From assembly GCA_032068765.1 (NCBI GenBank), contig DAMBHY010000001.1:186001-250000 (forward strand): a stretch of DNA of 64,000 nt, given 5' to 3'. Below are positions 26,055 to 35,862 of this stretch, one piece after another. The position numbers were made by a program, and so were the translations under genes. Source of the DNA: DAMBHY01 sp032068765. Its GTDB lineage: Bacteria; Bacteroidota; Bacteroidia; Bacteroidales; Dysgonomonadaceae. Within the stretch, counting starts at the first letter, position 1. Each line of letters starts with the position of its first letter. The notes under the pieces were generated by a model. It saw nothing but the letters and a program-made list of their open reading frames with translations, was not told the DNA's origin and ran no database searches.

Positions 26055-28157
26055 ATGAACAAAAAAAACAATCCTGAGCCACAACAGAAAGAATCTGCAA
26101 AAATAGCGGATTTAGCTCAAAACACAGTGAGCGAGCAAAATCAACTTCTCACTACTGATCAAGGTCTCAAAATTAATGACGACCATAATACCTTAAAAGC
26201 TGGCGAACGTGGTCCTTCCTTGCTGGAAGATTTCATCATGAGAGAAAAAATTACTCATTTTGACCACGAACGTATTCCAGAACGTGCCGTTCATGCACGT
26301 GGATCCGGTGCACATGGAATCTTCGAGGTAACAAATCCTATACCTCAATATACAAAAGCTAAATTCTTAACAGAAAAAGGGAAAAAAACCCCTGTATTTG
26401 TACGTTTCTCTACCGTAGCAGGTTCAAGAGGTTCTACAGACTTGGCGCGTGATATACGAGGTTTTGCTGTTAAATTCTATACAGAAGAAGGGAATTATGA
26501 CCTTGTTGGTAACAACTCGGCACCTTTCTTTATTCAGGATGCTATCAAATTCCCTGATTTTATTCATGCAGTGAAACCTGAACCACGCGACGAAATGCCA
26601 CAGGCAGCTTCAGCTCATGATACTTTCTGGGATTTTGTATCACTTTCTCCTGAAACCATGCACGCTGTAATGTGGGCGATGAGCGACAGAGCTATTCCTC
26701 GCAGTTTGCGAATGATGGAAGGTTTTGGTGTTCATACTTTCAGGTTTATCAACGAAGCGGGCGAAGCGTTTTTCGTGAAATTCATTTGGAAATCTTTACA
26801 AGGTGTTCACGGATTGGTTTGGGATGAAGCACAAAAACTTTCGGGTAAAGATGCAGACTTCCACAGACGCGACCTTTGGGAAGCTATCGACACTGGAAAT
26901 TTTCCACAATGGGAATTGGGTGTTCAAATTGTTCCTGAAGCTGATGAGCACAAATTTGAATTTGACTTATTAGATCCAACAAAACTGATCCCTGAAGAAT
27001 TGGTTCCTGTACAAATCATTGGAAAAATGACTTTGAACAGAAATCCTGACAATTTCTTCGCAGAAACAGAACAGGTTGCTTTCCATCCTGGTCACATTGT
27101 TCCAGGTATTGATTTCACCAACGACCCATTATTGCAGGGGCGTTTGTTTTCATACACTGATACACAAATTACTCGTCTTGGCGGACCGAACTTCCACGAA
27201 ATTCCTATTAATCGTCCTATAAACGGAATCTACAATAATCAGCGTGATGGCATCATGCGTCAGATGATTAACAAAGACGAAACGTCTTATATTCCTAATT
27301 CAATCAGCGGTGGACATCCACATCAGGCAATGATGAAAGATGGAGGTTTCGTAACTCATCAGGAAAGAGTGGAAGGTAATAAGATACGCGGCAGAAGCAA
27401 AAGCTTCCTTGACCATTATTCTCAACCTCGACTATTTTTCCAAAGCCAAAGCAAACCCGAACAACAACACATTATTGATGCGTTTACATTCGAACTAGGT
27501 AAGGTAAAACGTGAAGAAATCCGTCAAAGAACTCTAAGTTTGTTGAACCAAATTGACAAAAACCTTGCAAGCGAAGTTGCTAAAGGTTTAGCATTGGATG
27601 TTCCAACAGGTTTGCCCGAAAATCACCAACATGGTGCAGATGCAAAACCTGAAGATTATAAAACAATCACCAAAAAACTTTCAATCGACAAAGCTCCGTC
27701 ATTAAGCATGGCAGAAAAGTTGAGCGAAAACATCAAAGCACGCCGTATCGCAATTTTTGCAGAACCTGGTGTGAATGAAGCTGACGTTAAAAACATGAAG
27801 TCAGCTCTTGAGAACGAAGGTGCAATGGTAAAAGTAGTTTCTTCAAAACTCGGAACAATAGGAAGTATAAAAATTGACGGCTCTCTGCTTACAGAGGCAT
27901 CTGTGTGCTATGACGCAACATGTGTACCTAATGGTGACGATAATTATTTAAACGCCTTGAAAGGCGACAAAAGATATGGTGAATTTTTAACCGATACTTA
28001 CAATCACTTTAAGCCAATTGCTGTGGAAGGTAAAGGAGAAGATTTCATGAAAGCAGCATTGGGCGATATTCTTAAAAGTAAAGACGGTATAGTGGCTAAT
28101 GAAGATGTAAAAGCATTTATTGAAGCTATCAGACAACACCGTTTCTGGAACAGATAA
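26055..28157 (+). CDS. katE: Large-subunit catalase, HPII/KatE type (clade 2)
   Basis: Dismutates hydrogen peroxide in the cytoplasm. The 700-residue length, with an N-terminal extension of about 50 residues and a C-terminal flavodoxin/GATase-like domain (about 555-700), identifies the large clade 2 form. The active-site His is in RAVHARGSGAHG (near residue 78), the Asn in GNNSAPFFIQD (near 152), and the heme-ligand Tyr in RLFSYTDTQ (near 366). It is followed 35 bp later by a DUF892 protein, a family often linked to stress responses. Confidence 0.96.
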   Translation: MNKKNNPEPQQKESAKIADLAQNTVSEQNQLLTTDQGLKINDDHNTLKAGERGPSLLEDFIMREKITHFDHERIPERAVHARGSGAHGIFEVTNPIPQYTKAKFLTEKGKKTPVFVRFSTVAGSRGSTDLARDIRGFAVKFYTEEGNYDLVGNNSAPFFIQDAIKFPDFIHAVKPEPRDEMPQAASAHDTFWDFVSLSPETMHAVMWAMSDRAIPRSLRMMEGFGVHTFRFINEAGEAFFVKFIWKSLQGVHGLVWDEAQKLSGKDADFHRRDLWEAIDTGNFPQWELGVQIVPEADEHKFEFDLLDPTKLIPEELVPVQIIGKMTLNRNPDNFFAETEQVAFHPGHIVPGIDFTNDPLLQGRLFSYTDTQITRLGGPNFHEIPINRPINGIYNNQRDGIMRQMINKDETSYIPNSISGGHPHQAMMKDGGFVTHQERVEGNKIRGRSKSFLDHYSQPRLFFQSQSKPEQQHIIDAFTFELGKVKREEIRQRTLSLLNQIDKNLASEVAKGLALDVPTGLPENHQHGADAKPEDYKTITKKLSIDKAPSLSMAEKLSENIKARRIAIFAEPGVNEADVKNMKSALENEGAMVKVVSSKLGTIGSIKIDGSLLTEASVCYDATCVPNGDDNYLNALKGDKRYGEFLTDTYNHFKPIAVEGKGEDFMKAALGDILKSKDGIVANEDVKAFIEAIRQHRFWNR

Positions 28158-28192
28158 GAATTTGCCTTTATTAATCAACTAAAAATTTTTTT

Positions 28193-28825
28193 ATGAAAAA
28201 TGAAGAAAAAGCTGGTGAAAAAACCAGCAACAAAAGTTCTTCTAAGGCAACTGACAAGGTTTCAAGCAAAACAACTTCAAAAAGCACTAAAGGTGGAAAC
28301 GCCGAAAAAGTGAATTATAGTCCTGAGGATGAAAACAAATTGAGATCTTTCCTTATTGATGAACTCAAGGATATTTATTATGCTGAAGATGCAATTTCTA
28401 AAGACTTGAAAAAGATGGAGAAAGCAGCTACTTCAAAAGAATTGAAAGACGGCATCAATAAACACATTGCTCAAACTCAGGAACACATTCAAAGATTAGA
28501 GCAAGCATTCAAACTTATGGATGAAAAAGCCGCTAAGAAAAAATGCGAAGCAATTGAAGGAATCTTGAAAGAAGGTAGCAGCACCGTAGAAGAACAGGAA
28601 GAAGGCAGCATGGTACGAGATGTAGCTATTATTGTGGCATCACAAAAAGTAGAACATTACGAAATTGCAGCTTACGGCACACTAGCTGAATTAGCTAAAA
28701 CGCTAGGTCGTTATGACGTAGCCGAATTATTGGAAAAAACACTTTTTGAAGAAAAAGGTACAGATTTAAATCTGTCAGATTTGGCTAAGAATTCCATTAA
28801 TAAGGAAGCTAAAGCAGAAAAATAA
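28193..28825 (+). CDS. DUF892 (YciF-like) ferritin-fold protein with a Lys/Ser-rich N-terminus
   Basis: A 210-residue protein. Residues 1-45 are low-complexity Lys, Ser and Thr. From residue 46 it follows the DUF892/YciF four-helix pattern: FLIDELKDIYYAEDAI, then HIAQTQEHIQRLEQ, then ASQKVEHYEIAAYGTLAELA, with Glu and His residues placed as in a di-iron site. YciF relatives are induced by osmotic or oxidative stress. Its position right after katE fits such a role. The basic tail could bind nucleic acid; this is inference. Confidence 0.88.
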   Translation: MKNEEKAGEKTSNKSSSKATDKVSSKTTSKSTKGGNAEKVNYSPEDENKLRSFLIDELKDIYYAEDAISKDLKKMEKAATSKELKDGINKHIAQTQEHIQRLEQAFKLMDEKAAKKKCEAIEGILKEGSSTVEEQEEGSMVRDVAIIVASQKVEHYEIAAYGTLAELAKTLGRYDVAELLEKTLFEEKGTDLNLSDLAKNSINKEAKAEK

Positions 28826-28845
28826 TCTTTTATTAAATTAGGATG

Positions 28846-28889
28846 AAAGACACCCGGATAAGAATTTACTTTTCCTGGGTGTCTTTTTC
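28846..28889 (+). terminator. Terminator after katE-DUF892
   Basis: A stem AAAGACACCC / GGGTGTCTTT (28846-28855 with 28877-28886) ends in a T-run. Confidence 0.8.
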
Positions 28890-29141
28890 TATAAAACCAT
28901 TAACTACGCTACAAGAAAACTTATCACGGCATGACGCAGTAACAAACTAAAAAAATTGTCAGAAAAAGCACGCGTATGTCTTTTTACCACTAATCTTACT
29001 GAATTGCCATTGATATCTCGTCCAAAATATCTTTGAACTAATGCGATGATAAGGAAATCTATAATTTATTTAGGCAGTCAGGAAAGCAAAAACATGAATA
29101 TTAAAGATTTGTAATTTATAACAACATCAACAATCTTTCCA
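28890..29141. other. Non-coding stretch before the PBP gene, nothing recognised
   Basis: No ORF with support and no RNA signature. The PBP promoter lies at its right edge. Confidence 0.4.
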
Positions 29142-29165
29142 TATTTTTGCATAAAATTATGGAGG
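29142..29165 (+). promoter_or_regulatory. -7 box and unusual strong Shine-Dalgarno for the PBP gene
   Basis: TATTTTTG (29142-29149) is a consensus -7 box. GGAGG at 29161-29165 lies 6 bases before the ATG, an unusually good Shine-Dalgarno site for this genome, and fixes the start at 29172. The leader would be under 20 nt. Confidence 0.55.
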
Positions 29166-29171
29166 CATTTC

Positions 29172-31550
29172 ATGAATAGAATATTCAGCAAAATAAGAGA
29201 TTATTATCAAATTTCTGCTACAGCCATAAAGAAATTTTTCCAAAAACTAAAGGCTGATTACAAAAAATCGCCTTGGTATTTGAAGACTTTTAAAATTATT
29301 CTGGCAGTTTTTATATTCATTGGTATATATTTTATCGCTGTTGATATCAACTTCCTATGGTTGTTTGGTAAATCACCTAACATCCGCGACATAAAAAATC
29401 CTAATCTCGATTATCGTTCTGAAATATTCTCTTCAGACGGTAAACTAATCGCCACATTTTATGCGGAAGATCGTACTCCCGCCGAATTTAAAGACATTCC
29501 TCAAAACCTCATCAATTCGCTTATCGCTACAGAAGACGTCCGTTTTTACAAACACAGCGGTATTGATTTAAAAGGAACAGCAGCAGCGTTATGGAACACA
29601 ATGCACGGTGATCGCCGTGGAGGAAGTACAATTACACAGCAGTTAGTTAAAAATCTTTTCAAAACGAGAAAAGACTACTCCAAAGGATTATTGGGAAAAA
29701 TTCCAGGACTATCTATTATCGTAAGCAAAACAAAAGAGTGGATATCTGCCGTAAAAATTGAAATGTTGTATTCAAAAGATGACATTATACTCATGTATCT
29801 TAATACGGTGGATTTCGGACACAACACCTTCGGCATTAATTCCGCAGCTGCGAAATTTTTCTCCAAAAAGCCGAATCAACTTACCTATAATGAATCTGCT
29901 CTATTGGTTGGCATGTTAAAAGCTCCCAGTTATTACAGTCCTATTTCTAGACCGGAAAGAGCATTCAAAAGACGTAATCAGGTGTTGGCTCAATTGCACA
30001 AATATGGTTATATCACCGCGGCGGATGAAAATTTACTTAAACAACTTCCTCTGGATTTGGACAGACGGGATGTAGAACCCGAAGGCAATAAATCTTATTT
30101 GCGGGATGCCATCTCAAGAGAATTAAAAGATTGGGCTGCCACTACCAACACCGACTTATGGCGCGACGGTGTAAAAATATACACTACTATCGATTCCCGT
30201 ATGCAGCAATATGCCGAAGAAGCAGTGAGAGAAAAGATGAAAAGTCTGCAATCCAGGTTCGACAACGCTTCCAATCAAAGTGTAACCCGGCCCTGGATAG
30301 ATAAAAACGGCAAAGAAAACGAATTATATTTCTATGATTTAACGGCAAAAATGCCTCTCTATAAACGACTACAAAAGAGATACGGGAACAATCTAGATAG
30401 TATAAAGGCGGCATTAAATAGACCACACAAGATGTCAGTATTTACTTTTGAAGGCAAAAAAGACACGATGATGTCTTCTTTGGACTCAATTAAATATCAC
30501 CACAAATTTTTTCAGACCGGCTTCCTGGCAATGGAACCTGAGAACGGCTATATTCGTGCTTGGGTAGGTGGAATTAACTATGAATTTTTCAAGTTCGACC
30601 ACGTAGAGCAGTCTAAGAGACAATCAGGTTCGCTGTTTAAAGCATACGATTATGTAGCCGCAATGGATAATGGTTACGGACCATGCGACACTTTCACAGA
30701 CAAACCTGTTTCTATCGAATATGAAGAAAACGGAGAGAAAAAACTTTGGGAACCAAGAAATGTAAGCAGATCGCATTCTGGAACTATGACTTTGAAACGC
30801 GCTTTTGCACGCTCCGTCAATTCAATAGCAGTACAATTAGCACAACTGGTCGGCATTCAGAAAGTAATTGCGTATGCAAAACTGCTTGGAATCACCTCCC
30901 CTATGAAAGAAGTTCCTTCGGTAAGTTTGGGAACAAGTGATTTAACACTAAAAGAAATTGTAAACTCCTACTGTACTTTTGTGAACGGAGGAAATCTTGT
31001 AAAACCAATTCTTGTTACGCGCATTGAGGATGCCGATGGCAAGATTATATATCAGGCGCAGCCTACCCAAGAGAAAGTTTTATCTGACGAAACTGCATTT
31101 CTGATGCAGGTATTGTTGCAGGGAGGTTTGACAGAACCAGGAGGAACAACGCAGGGCTTGTGGGACTATGATTTGTTTAACAGCGGAACGGATTTTGGAG
31201 GTAAAACAGGTACGACACAAGATTATACAGATGGCTGGTTTATCGGAGTGACTCCCGGATTGGTGGCAGGATGCTGGACGGGGAACGACAATATGGCAAT
31301 TCACTTCAACACTTCACATCTGGGCGAAGGTTTGCGAACAGCACAACCAATTTATGGTGTATTTATGGAAAAAGTTTTGAAAGATGACCGCTTAAAGAAA
31401 TACAGACAGCGATTTAAGAAACCAAAGTTCGATGTAAGCAAAAAATATGAATGTTATAGTTCATATGATGAAGGCGACGGCAATCAAAATGATTCTACTT
31501 ACACGGCTCATTCTGACAGTATCAATACGGAATCAATTTCGGAAGAATAA
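29172..31550 (+). CDS. Class A penicillin-binding protein (PBP1A-like)
   Basis: A 792-residue bifunctional peptidoglycan synthase. One transmembrane helix lies near residues 43-63. The GT51 glycosyltransferase domain shows EDVRFYKHSGIDLKG with its catalytic Glu and RRGGSTITQQLVKNLF. The transpeptidase domain shows SxxK in RQSGSLFKAYDY (near 486), SVN (near 548) and KTGT in FGGKTGTTQDYTDGW (near 677). The C-terminus is rich in Asp, Ser and Asn. It is transcribed alone and terminated by a perfect hairpin. Confidence 0.95.
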   Translation: MNRIFSKIRDYYQISATAIKKFFQKLKADYKKSPWYLKTFKIILAVFIFIGIYFIAVDINFLWLFGKSPNIRDIKNPNLDYRSEIFSSDGKLIATFYAEDRTPAEFKDIPQNLINSLIATEDVRFYKHSGIDLKGTAAALWNTMHGDRRGGSTITQQLVKNLFKTRKDYSKGLLGKIPGLSIIVSKTKEWISAVKIEMLYSKDDIILMYLNTVDFGHNTFGINSAAAKFFSKKPNQLTYNESALLVGMLKAPSYYSPISRPERAFKRRNQVLAQLHKYGYITAADENLLKQLPLDLDRRDVEPEGNKSYLRDAISRELKDWAATTNTDLWRDGVKIYTTIDSRMQQYAEEAVREKMKSLQSRFDNASNQSVTRPWIDKNGKENELYFYDLTAKMPLYKRLQKRYGNNLDSIKAALNRPHKMSVFTFEGKKDTMMSSLDSIKYHHKFFQTGFLAMEPENGYIRAWVGGINYEFFKFDHVEQSKRQSGSLFKAYDYVAAMDNGYGPCDTFTDKPVSIEYEENGEKKLWEPRNVSRSHSGTMTLKRAFARSVNSIAVQLAQLVGIQKVIAYAKLLGITSPMKEVPSVSLGTSDLTLKEIVNSYCTFVNGGNLVKPILVTRIEDADGKIIYQAQPTQEKVLSDETAFLMQVLLQGGLTEPGGTTQGLWDYDLFNSGTDFGGKTGTTQDYTDGWFIGVTPGLVAGCWTGNDNMAIHFNTSHLGEGLRTAQPIYGVFMEKVLKDDRLKKYRQRFKKPKFDVSKKYECYSSYDEGDGNQNDSTYTAHSDSINTESISEE

Positions 31551-31566
31551 GCTCCTTATGATAAAC

Positions 31567-31602
31567 AAAACGGTTAATTGGATGAATCCAATTAACCGTT
31601 TT
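31567..31602. terminator. Bidirectional terminator between the PBP and SRPBCC genes
   Basis: Two 17-base arms starting AAAACGGTTAATTGGAT pair perfectly around a 2-base loop. The outer A/T ends serve both converging genes. Confidence 0.85.
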
Positions 31603-31627
31603 CATTTATAATATCTTTAGAGATGAT

Positions 31628-32296
31628 TTAAACTTCAATCACTTCTTTAAATCTTTCGATATCTTCGCGAATCAATTTTTCTAAAGCAGGAGTCAACAGA
31701 TTTGCAACGCCTGCACCTAGTGTTCCTGCTGGAGCATCGTAAGATATATTCACCTGAATTTCGGTTCCCAATTCACCTGCATCGGTAAATCTTACTAAAC
31801 CTGAGTTCATAACCTTTGATTCAGGAGTACTTTTCCATTTGATGGATTCATTTGGGACGTCGTGAATAATTTCAGCTTTCCAATCTATCTTTCCTAATCC
31901 TCCGGGAATGTTTGCCACCCATTCCGAAAAACGATTATCAATTTCTCTTACCGATTCAAGATGTTTCATAAAAATGGGAAGGTTTTCTAGTCTTCGCCAG
32001 TATTTATAAACTTCTTCGCGCGATTTATTAACTGTAACTGTTGTATCTACCAGCACCCGGTTGTGTGAGGACGTACCGTCTACACCCATCTTTTTGTACA
32101 TAGGACAATATCCTGTTCCACCTCTGTACATCAAAGCACTACCCAACAATGCTTTCAATAATTTATTTTTTCCTGTAAAAGCTTTCGAAGCCAGCCAGGC
32201 ACCTATAACAACAGAAAAAATGCGCTCTGCATTACCTACGTTTTTCTGTTCCGACTCTCCAAATACTTTGTTAATAGTGTCCTTTTTAATTTCCAT
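31628..32296 (-). CDS. DUF2892-SRPBCC fusion protein
   Basis: A 222-residue protein with two parts. Residues ~20-65 carry a YgaP-like membrane segment of DUF2892 (NAERIFSVVIGAWLASKAF, then LGSALMYRGGTGYCPMYKKMG). Residues ~80-222 are a START/polyketide-cyclase-like SRPBCC domain with VDTTVTVNKSREEVYKYWR and WKAEIIHDVPNESIKWKS. The second domain usually forms a hydrophobic ligand pocket. The fusion puts this pocket at the inner membrane. The ligand is unknown. Confidence 0.85.
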   Translation of the reverse strand: MEIKKDTINKVFGESEQKNVGNAERIFSVVIGAWLASKAFTGKNKLLKALLGSALMYRGGTGYCPMYKKMGVDGTSSHNRVLVDTTVTVNKSREEVYKYWRRLENLPIFMKHLESVREIDNRFSEWVANIPGGLGKIDWKAEIIHDVPNESIKWKSTPESKVMNSGLVRFTDAGELGTEIQVNISYDAPAGTLGAGVANLLTPALEKLIREDIERFKEVIEV

Positions 32297-32564
32297 AATT
32301 TTTTGTTTTTGTTGAAAGCTGTCAGATATTTTCTGCTTTCAGATTTTCTTGTATAACAATGAAGTCATAGCCTTAGTTCGTTTTAATAATACTCTTTAAT
32401 AAAAAAGAGTATCTATTACTCCTCCGCTCCCACCCAATTGAATGTGTGGTTTGCGATGCAAGTTTTTTACTACGCGAAAGATTGGTGTGAGAATTTTTTG
32501 GTATATCTTTTTCATTCCAACGAATTATTCATGCCTTCATCTTTCACTTTTGATTTCAAATGTC
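32297..32564. other. Intergenic region between divergent genes
   Basis: About 270 bp without an ORF. I looked for cobalamin-riboswitch blocks ahead of the BtuB-like gene and did not see them. The segment AATAATACTCTTTAATAAAAAAGAGTATCTATT around 32384-32417 forms a weak hairpin (ATACTCTTT / AAAGAGTAT). Confidence 0.4.
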
Positions 32565-32572
32565 TACCTTTG
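32565..32572 (+). promoter_or_regulatory. -7 box for the TonB-dependent receptor
   Basis: TACCTTTG matches TAnnTTTG, 55 bp upstream of the ATG, with a TTTC at 32542-32545 near the -33 position. Confidence 0.5.
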
Positions 32573-32626
32573 CCTCCGCATTTTTTAATATTAATTTAAC
32601 TTATAAACAACAAACAGTTTAAAGCC

Positions 32627-34666
32627 ATGCAGTCTGTTCGTTTCAAACGTTTTGCGCATAAGTCGTATAGTGCATTCAACAGTTTGCAGAAAGCCATTAC
32701 CATCGGGGTTTTGAGCGGATGCACACTGGTTTCGGCACACGCGGCTTCAGTACAGAGCATCGAAAAAACGAATCTGACCGTATCTTCGGACACCATCTCC
32801 AAAAAGACTTTGGATGAAGTAGTTGTTACCGCTACAAAGGTGGATTTGCCTTTGAATCTGGCAACAAAACAGGTAACAGTATTAAGTAGTAAAGACATCG
32901 AGCGAGCACCTGTCAAGAGTGTTCAAGATCTGCTAAATTATGTGGCAGGCGTAGATGTGTTGCAACGCGGACCGCACGGCGTACAGGCGGACATTTCACT
33001 CAGAGGCGGCTCTTTCGACCAGGCAGCCATCCTTCTCAACGGTATCAACCTTACCAATCCACAAACCGGACATTACAGTTTCGACATTCCTATCAATCTT
33101 TACGACATCGAACGCATAGAAATCGTTCAGGGACCATCATCTTTAGTATATGGCGCAGGTGCTTTTTCGGGAGGGATTAACATCATCACAAAAAAAGATA
33201 CACGTACAAATGCTTATATAAAAGCAGAAGGCGGTATGAACGGACTTTTCGGTGCAGAAGCACGAGCCGCGTACAAAAGTAACTGGGGAAGTCATTCTCT
33301 ATCCGCAGGATATTGTCGTTCCGACGGATATATCGCAAACAGCGATTACAAAATTACGAATATATTATTCCAGAATAATTTGCGTTTCGGGAATTTCGGA
33401 AATGTAGATGTTCAGATGGGATATAATGATAAAAAATATGGAGCAAATACTTTTTACACGGCTGCTTATCCTAATCAGTATGACGACACGCAGGGAATGT
33501 TTGCATCAGTAAAAGGTGTTACGAACGGTAAACTTCGCATATTGCCTCAACTCTATTGGAGCCGTCACTACGATTGTTTTCAATTGATTAGAGAGGGAAC
33601 GCCCGATATTCCTTCGTGGTACAAAGACCACAATTATCATCAGAGCAATGTTTACGGAGCGAACTTGGGATTCCAGTATGCTTCACCAATTGGTATCACC
33701 AGTTTCGGTGGAGAATTGCGCAGCGAAAACATTCTCAGCAGTGTATTGGGCAAACAGATGGAAACACCACAGGGAAAATACACAAAATCGGATAGTCGTT
33801 TGAATACAAGCTTTTATCTGGAACAAAATTTCTTGATTGATAGGTTTTCGGTATCTCTTGCAGCTTTGATGAATAAAAACTCTGCGACTAAAGAATCTTT
33901 CAAATTCTATCCTGGAATCAACACTTCGTATCGTCCTACAGATAATTTGAAACTATACGCTTCATGGAACAAATCAACGCGCATGCCTTCTTTCACCGAT
34001 TTGTATTATTCCACAGCTACACACAAAGGAAACCCTAACTTACTCCCCGAATATGCGCAAGCATTGGAAGGAGGATTGAAATATAGTAGTGGTTTGTGGA
34101 GTGCCGATTTAGCCGTTTTTCAAAATATTGGGGAAAACCTGATAGACTGGACATACAATGAAACGGATAAAAAATGGTATTCGGCAAACTTAGAAAAAGA
34201 CCAGAAACTGAAAACTTTCGGGGTAACTACTAATGCTAAACTTTATTTGGATGAATTGCTGGGATACAAACAACCGCTTCGCACATTGAATATCGGTTAT
34301 CAATATTTAAATCAGAAGAACGATGCAGCAAGTGAAAAGAATCCAATTTCGCAGTATGTATTTAATTATCTTCGTCACAAAGTAACCGCAGGTTTGGATG
34401 TAGAACCATTCAATAATTTCGTGTTGAGCCTCAACTACCGCTGGCAGGAACGCGCCGGAAGTTACATTGAATATGTGAATCTGAAAGCAGGCGAAAAAGT
34501 GCCTTACAAACCATTCTCTATTCTTGATATTAAAGCAACATATCAATGGCAGGGAATGCAGTTGTTTGTAAATGCAAATAATGTTTTCAATGTTAAATAT
34601 GTAGACTTAGGCAACATTCCTCAATCAGGATTTTGGTTATCAGGAGGATTGAGCTATCAATTCTAA
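32627..34666 (+). CDS. TonB-dependent outer-membrane receptor, BtuB/CirA-like
   Basis: A 679-residue receptor without the carboxypeptidase-like N-terminal domain of SusC proteins. After a long signal region (about 43 residues, ending SAHA) come a TonB box LDEVVVTATK near residue 62 and a plug with VQDLLNYVAGVDVLQRG, DISLRGGSFDQAAILLNGI and IERIEIVQGPSSLVYGAGAF. The barrel ends LSGGLSYQF. The plug looks most like BtuB or other siderophore/vitamin receptors. No cobalamin riboswitch or transport gene is next to it, so the ligand is open. Confidence 0.9.
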   Translation: MQSVRFKRFAHKSYSAFNSLQKAITIGVLSGCTLVSAHAASVQSIEKTNLTVSSDTISKKTLDEVVVTATKVDLPLNLATKQVTVLSSKDIERAPVKSVQDLLNYVAGVDVLQRGPHGVQADISLRGGSFDQAAILLNGINLTNPQTGHYSFDIPINLYDIERIEIVQGPSSLVYGAGAFSGGINIITKKDTRTNAYIKAEGGMNGLFGAEARAAYKSNWGSHSLSAGYCRSDGYIANSDYKITNILFQNNLRFGNFGNVDVQMGYNDKKYGANTFYTAAYPNQYDDTQGMFASVKGVTNGKLRILPQLYWSRHYDCFQLIREGTPDIPSWYKDHNYHQSNVYGANLGFQYASPIGITSFGGELRSENILSSVLGKQMETPQGKYTKSDSRLNTSFYLEQNFLIDRFSVSLAALMNKNSATKESFKFYPGINTSYRPTDNLKLYASWNKSTRMPSFTDLYYSTATHKGNPNLLPEYAQALEGGLKYSSGLWSADLAVFQNIGENLIDWTYNETDKKWYSANLEKDQKLKTFGVTTNAKLYLDELLGYKQPLRTLNIGYQYLNQKNDAASEKNPISQYVFNYLRHKVTAGLDVEPFNNFVLSLNYRWQERAGSYIEYVNLKAGEKVPYKPFSILDIKATYQWQGMQLFVNANNVFNVKYVDLGNIPQSGFWLSGGLSYQF

Positions 34667-34675
34667 GTGAAATAA

Positions 34676-34722
34676 AAAGATTGTGCCAGAAATCATTAAG
34701 ATATTCTGCTACAATCTTTTTT
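34676..34722 (+). terminator. Terminator after the TonB-dependent receptor
   Basis: The stem AAAGATTGT ... ACAATCTTT with an inner CAGAA / TTCTG pair is followed by a run of eight T. Confidence 0.75.
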
Positions 34723-34809
34723 TTCAAGTGAAGAACTAAAAATTTATTGCTAAAAGTAAACAGTTAGCAAAATATTGTCTTTCTATCTTTACTTTTCTGA
34801 TATAAGAAA

Positions 34810-35736
34810 TCAATTATCAATAAAACTCTTAAAACCTTTACCAATAACTTCCGAACTATCCATCACGTTAATAAAAGATTCTTTGTCTACTTGATGGACT
34901 CTTTCTTTCAAACGGATATATTCACTGCGGGTAACACTGGTATAAATCACATCACGTTCAACACCTTGGTAGAGTCCTACTCCTTTTAATATTGTACCAC
35001 CCCGACCTAACTCTTCGAGAATCAGGTGACGTATGTCTTCCACTTTAGTAGTAATAATAAATACTGTCTTGTTCACCTTGAAACCTTCAATCACAAAGTC
35101 AATTACTTTTCCTTCAATAAAAATCAAGAAAATTGAATAGAATGGCAGACGAAGTTGTCCGAAAGCAAGTAAAGTAGAAAGTGTGATGGTCATATCCACT
35201 ATCATTACTAGTTTTCCGAGGGATAATTTGGTATACTTGTTGAGAATCATCGCGATGATATCGCTTCCTCCGGAAGTTGCTCCCGAACGGAAAATTAAAC
35301 CGATAGCAATTCCGTATACCAACCCGCCGGCAAGCGTATTAAGAAAATAATCGGGAATAAACATCAAACCGTCATTACCAGGTTCAGTAAGCAAACCATT
35401 ATGAATTATCGGTTGATACCCCCATGTCGATTCCAGCAGCCATACGAAAAATAGAATCAGGAAAGTGGATACAATCGTTTTAAGTCCGAATCTCGGTCCA
35501 AGAATCCATGTCCCTAACAAAAGCAAAGGAATATCCATGCAAAAAGCATAGAAACTGATTTTCCACGGCCAAAGTGTATTAAAAACATTGGCTAAACCAT
35601 AAGTTCCACCAGGTGCAAGGCGATAAGGATTTACAACCATCACATCTCCAAACGCAAAAATAAATGATCCTAATAGAATTAACCCATAGGAAAGAAACCA
35701 TTCACGTGAGAAGATTTTTTCATTTGTCTTATTCAT
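34810..35736 (-). CDS. YitT family membrane protein (DUF161 + DUF2179)
   Basis: A 308-residue inner-membrane protein. Six or so hydrophobic helices fill residues ~15-215, with the conserved GGTYGLANVFN and RSGATSGGSDIIAMILNKY blocks of YitT/DUF161. The C-terminal ~90 residues are the soluble DUF2179 domain (ELGRGGTILKGVGLYQG). The family is widespread but its molecular role is not settled. A single-gene unit on the minus strand. Confidence 0.9.
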   Translation of the reverse strand: MNKTNEKIFSREWFLSYGLILLGSFIFAFGDVMVVNPYRLAPGGTYGLANVFNTLWPWKISFYAFCMDIPLLLLGTWILGPRFGLKTIVSTFLILFFVWLLESTWGYQPIIHNGLLTEPGNDGLMFIPDYFLNTLAGGLVYGIAIGLIFRSGATSGGSDIIAMILNKYTKLSLGKLVMIVDMTITLSTLLAFGQLRLPFYSIFLIFIEGKVIDFVIEGFKVNKTVFIITTKVEDIRHLILEELGRGGTILKGVGLYQGVERDVIYTSVTRSEYIRLKERVHQVDKESFINVMDSSEVIGKGFKSFIDN

Positions 35737-35758
35737 ATATTTAACTTAAAATTTGGCG

Positions 35759-35766
35759 CAAAGGTA
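35759..35766 (-). promoter_or_regulatory. -7 box for the yitT-like gene
   Basis: TACCTTTG on the minus strand is consensus, 22 bp before the ATG. A TTTG lies 23 bp further upstream, slightly longer than ideal. Confidence 0.5.
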
Positions 35767-35862
35767 GTCATTTTAAAGCTGAAAAAGGACAAAACGCTTA
35801 ATACGTTTCATCCTTTTTCTATTTGAGCTTAATAACTTATTTCAAATAATCTCCTACAAGTG

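Noticed and set aside
32297..32626. Cobalamin riboswitch ahead of the BtuB-like receptor
   Set aside because: No recognisable B12-box or conserved aptamer core in the leader; only a weak hairpin is visible.
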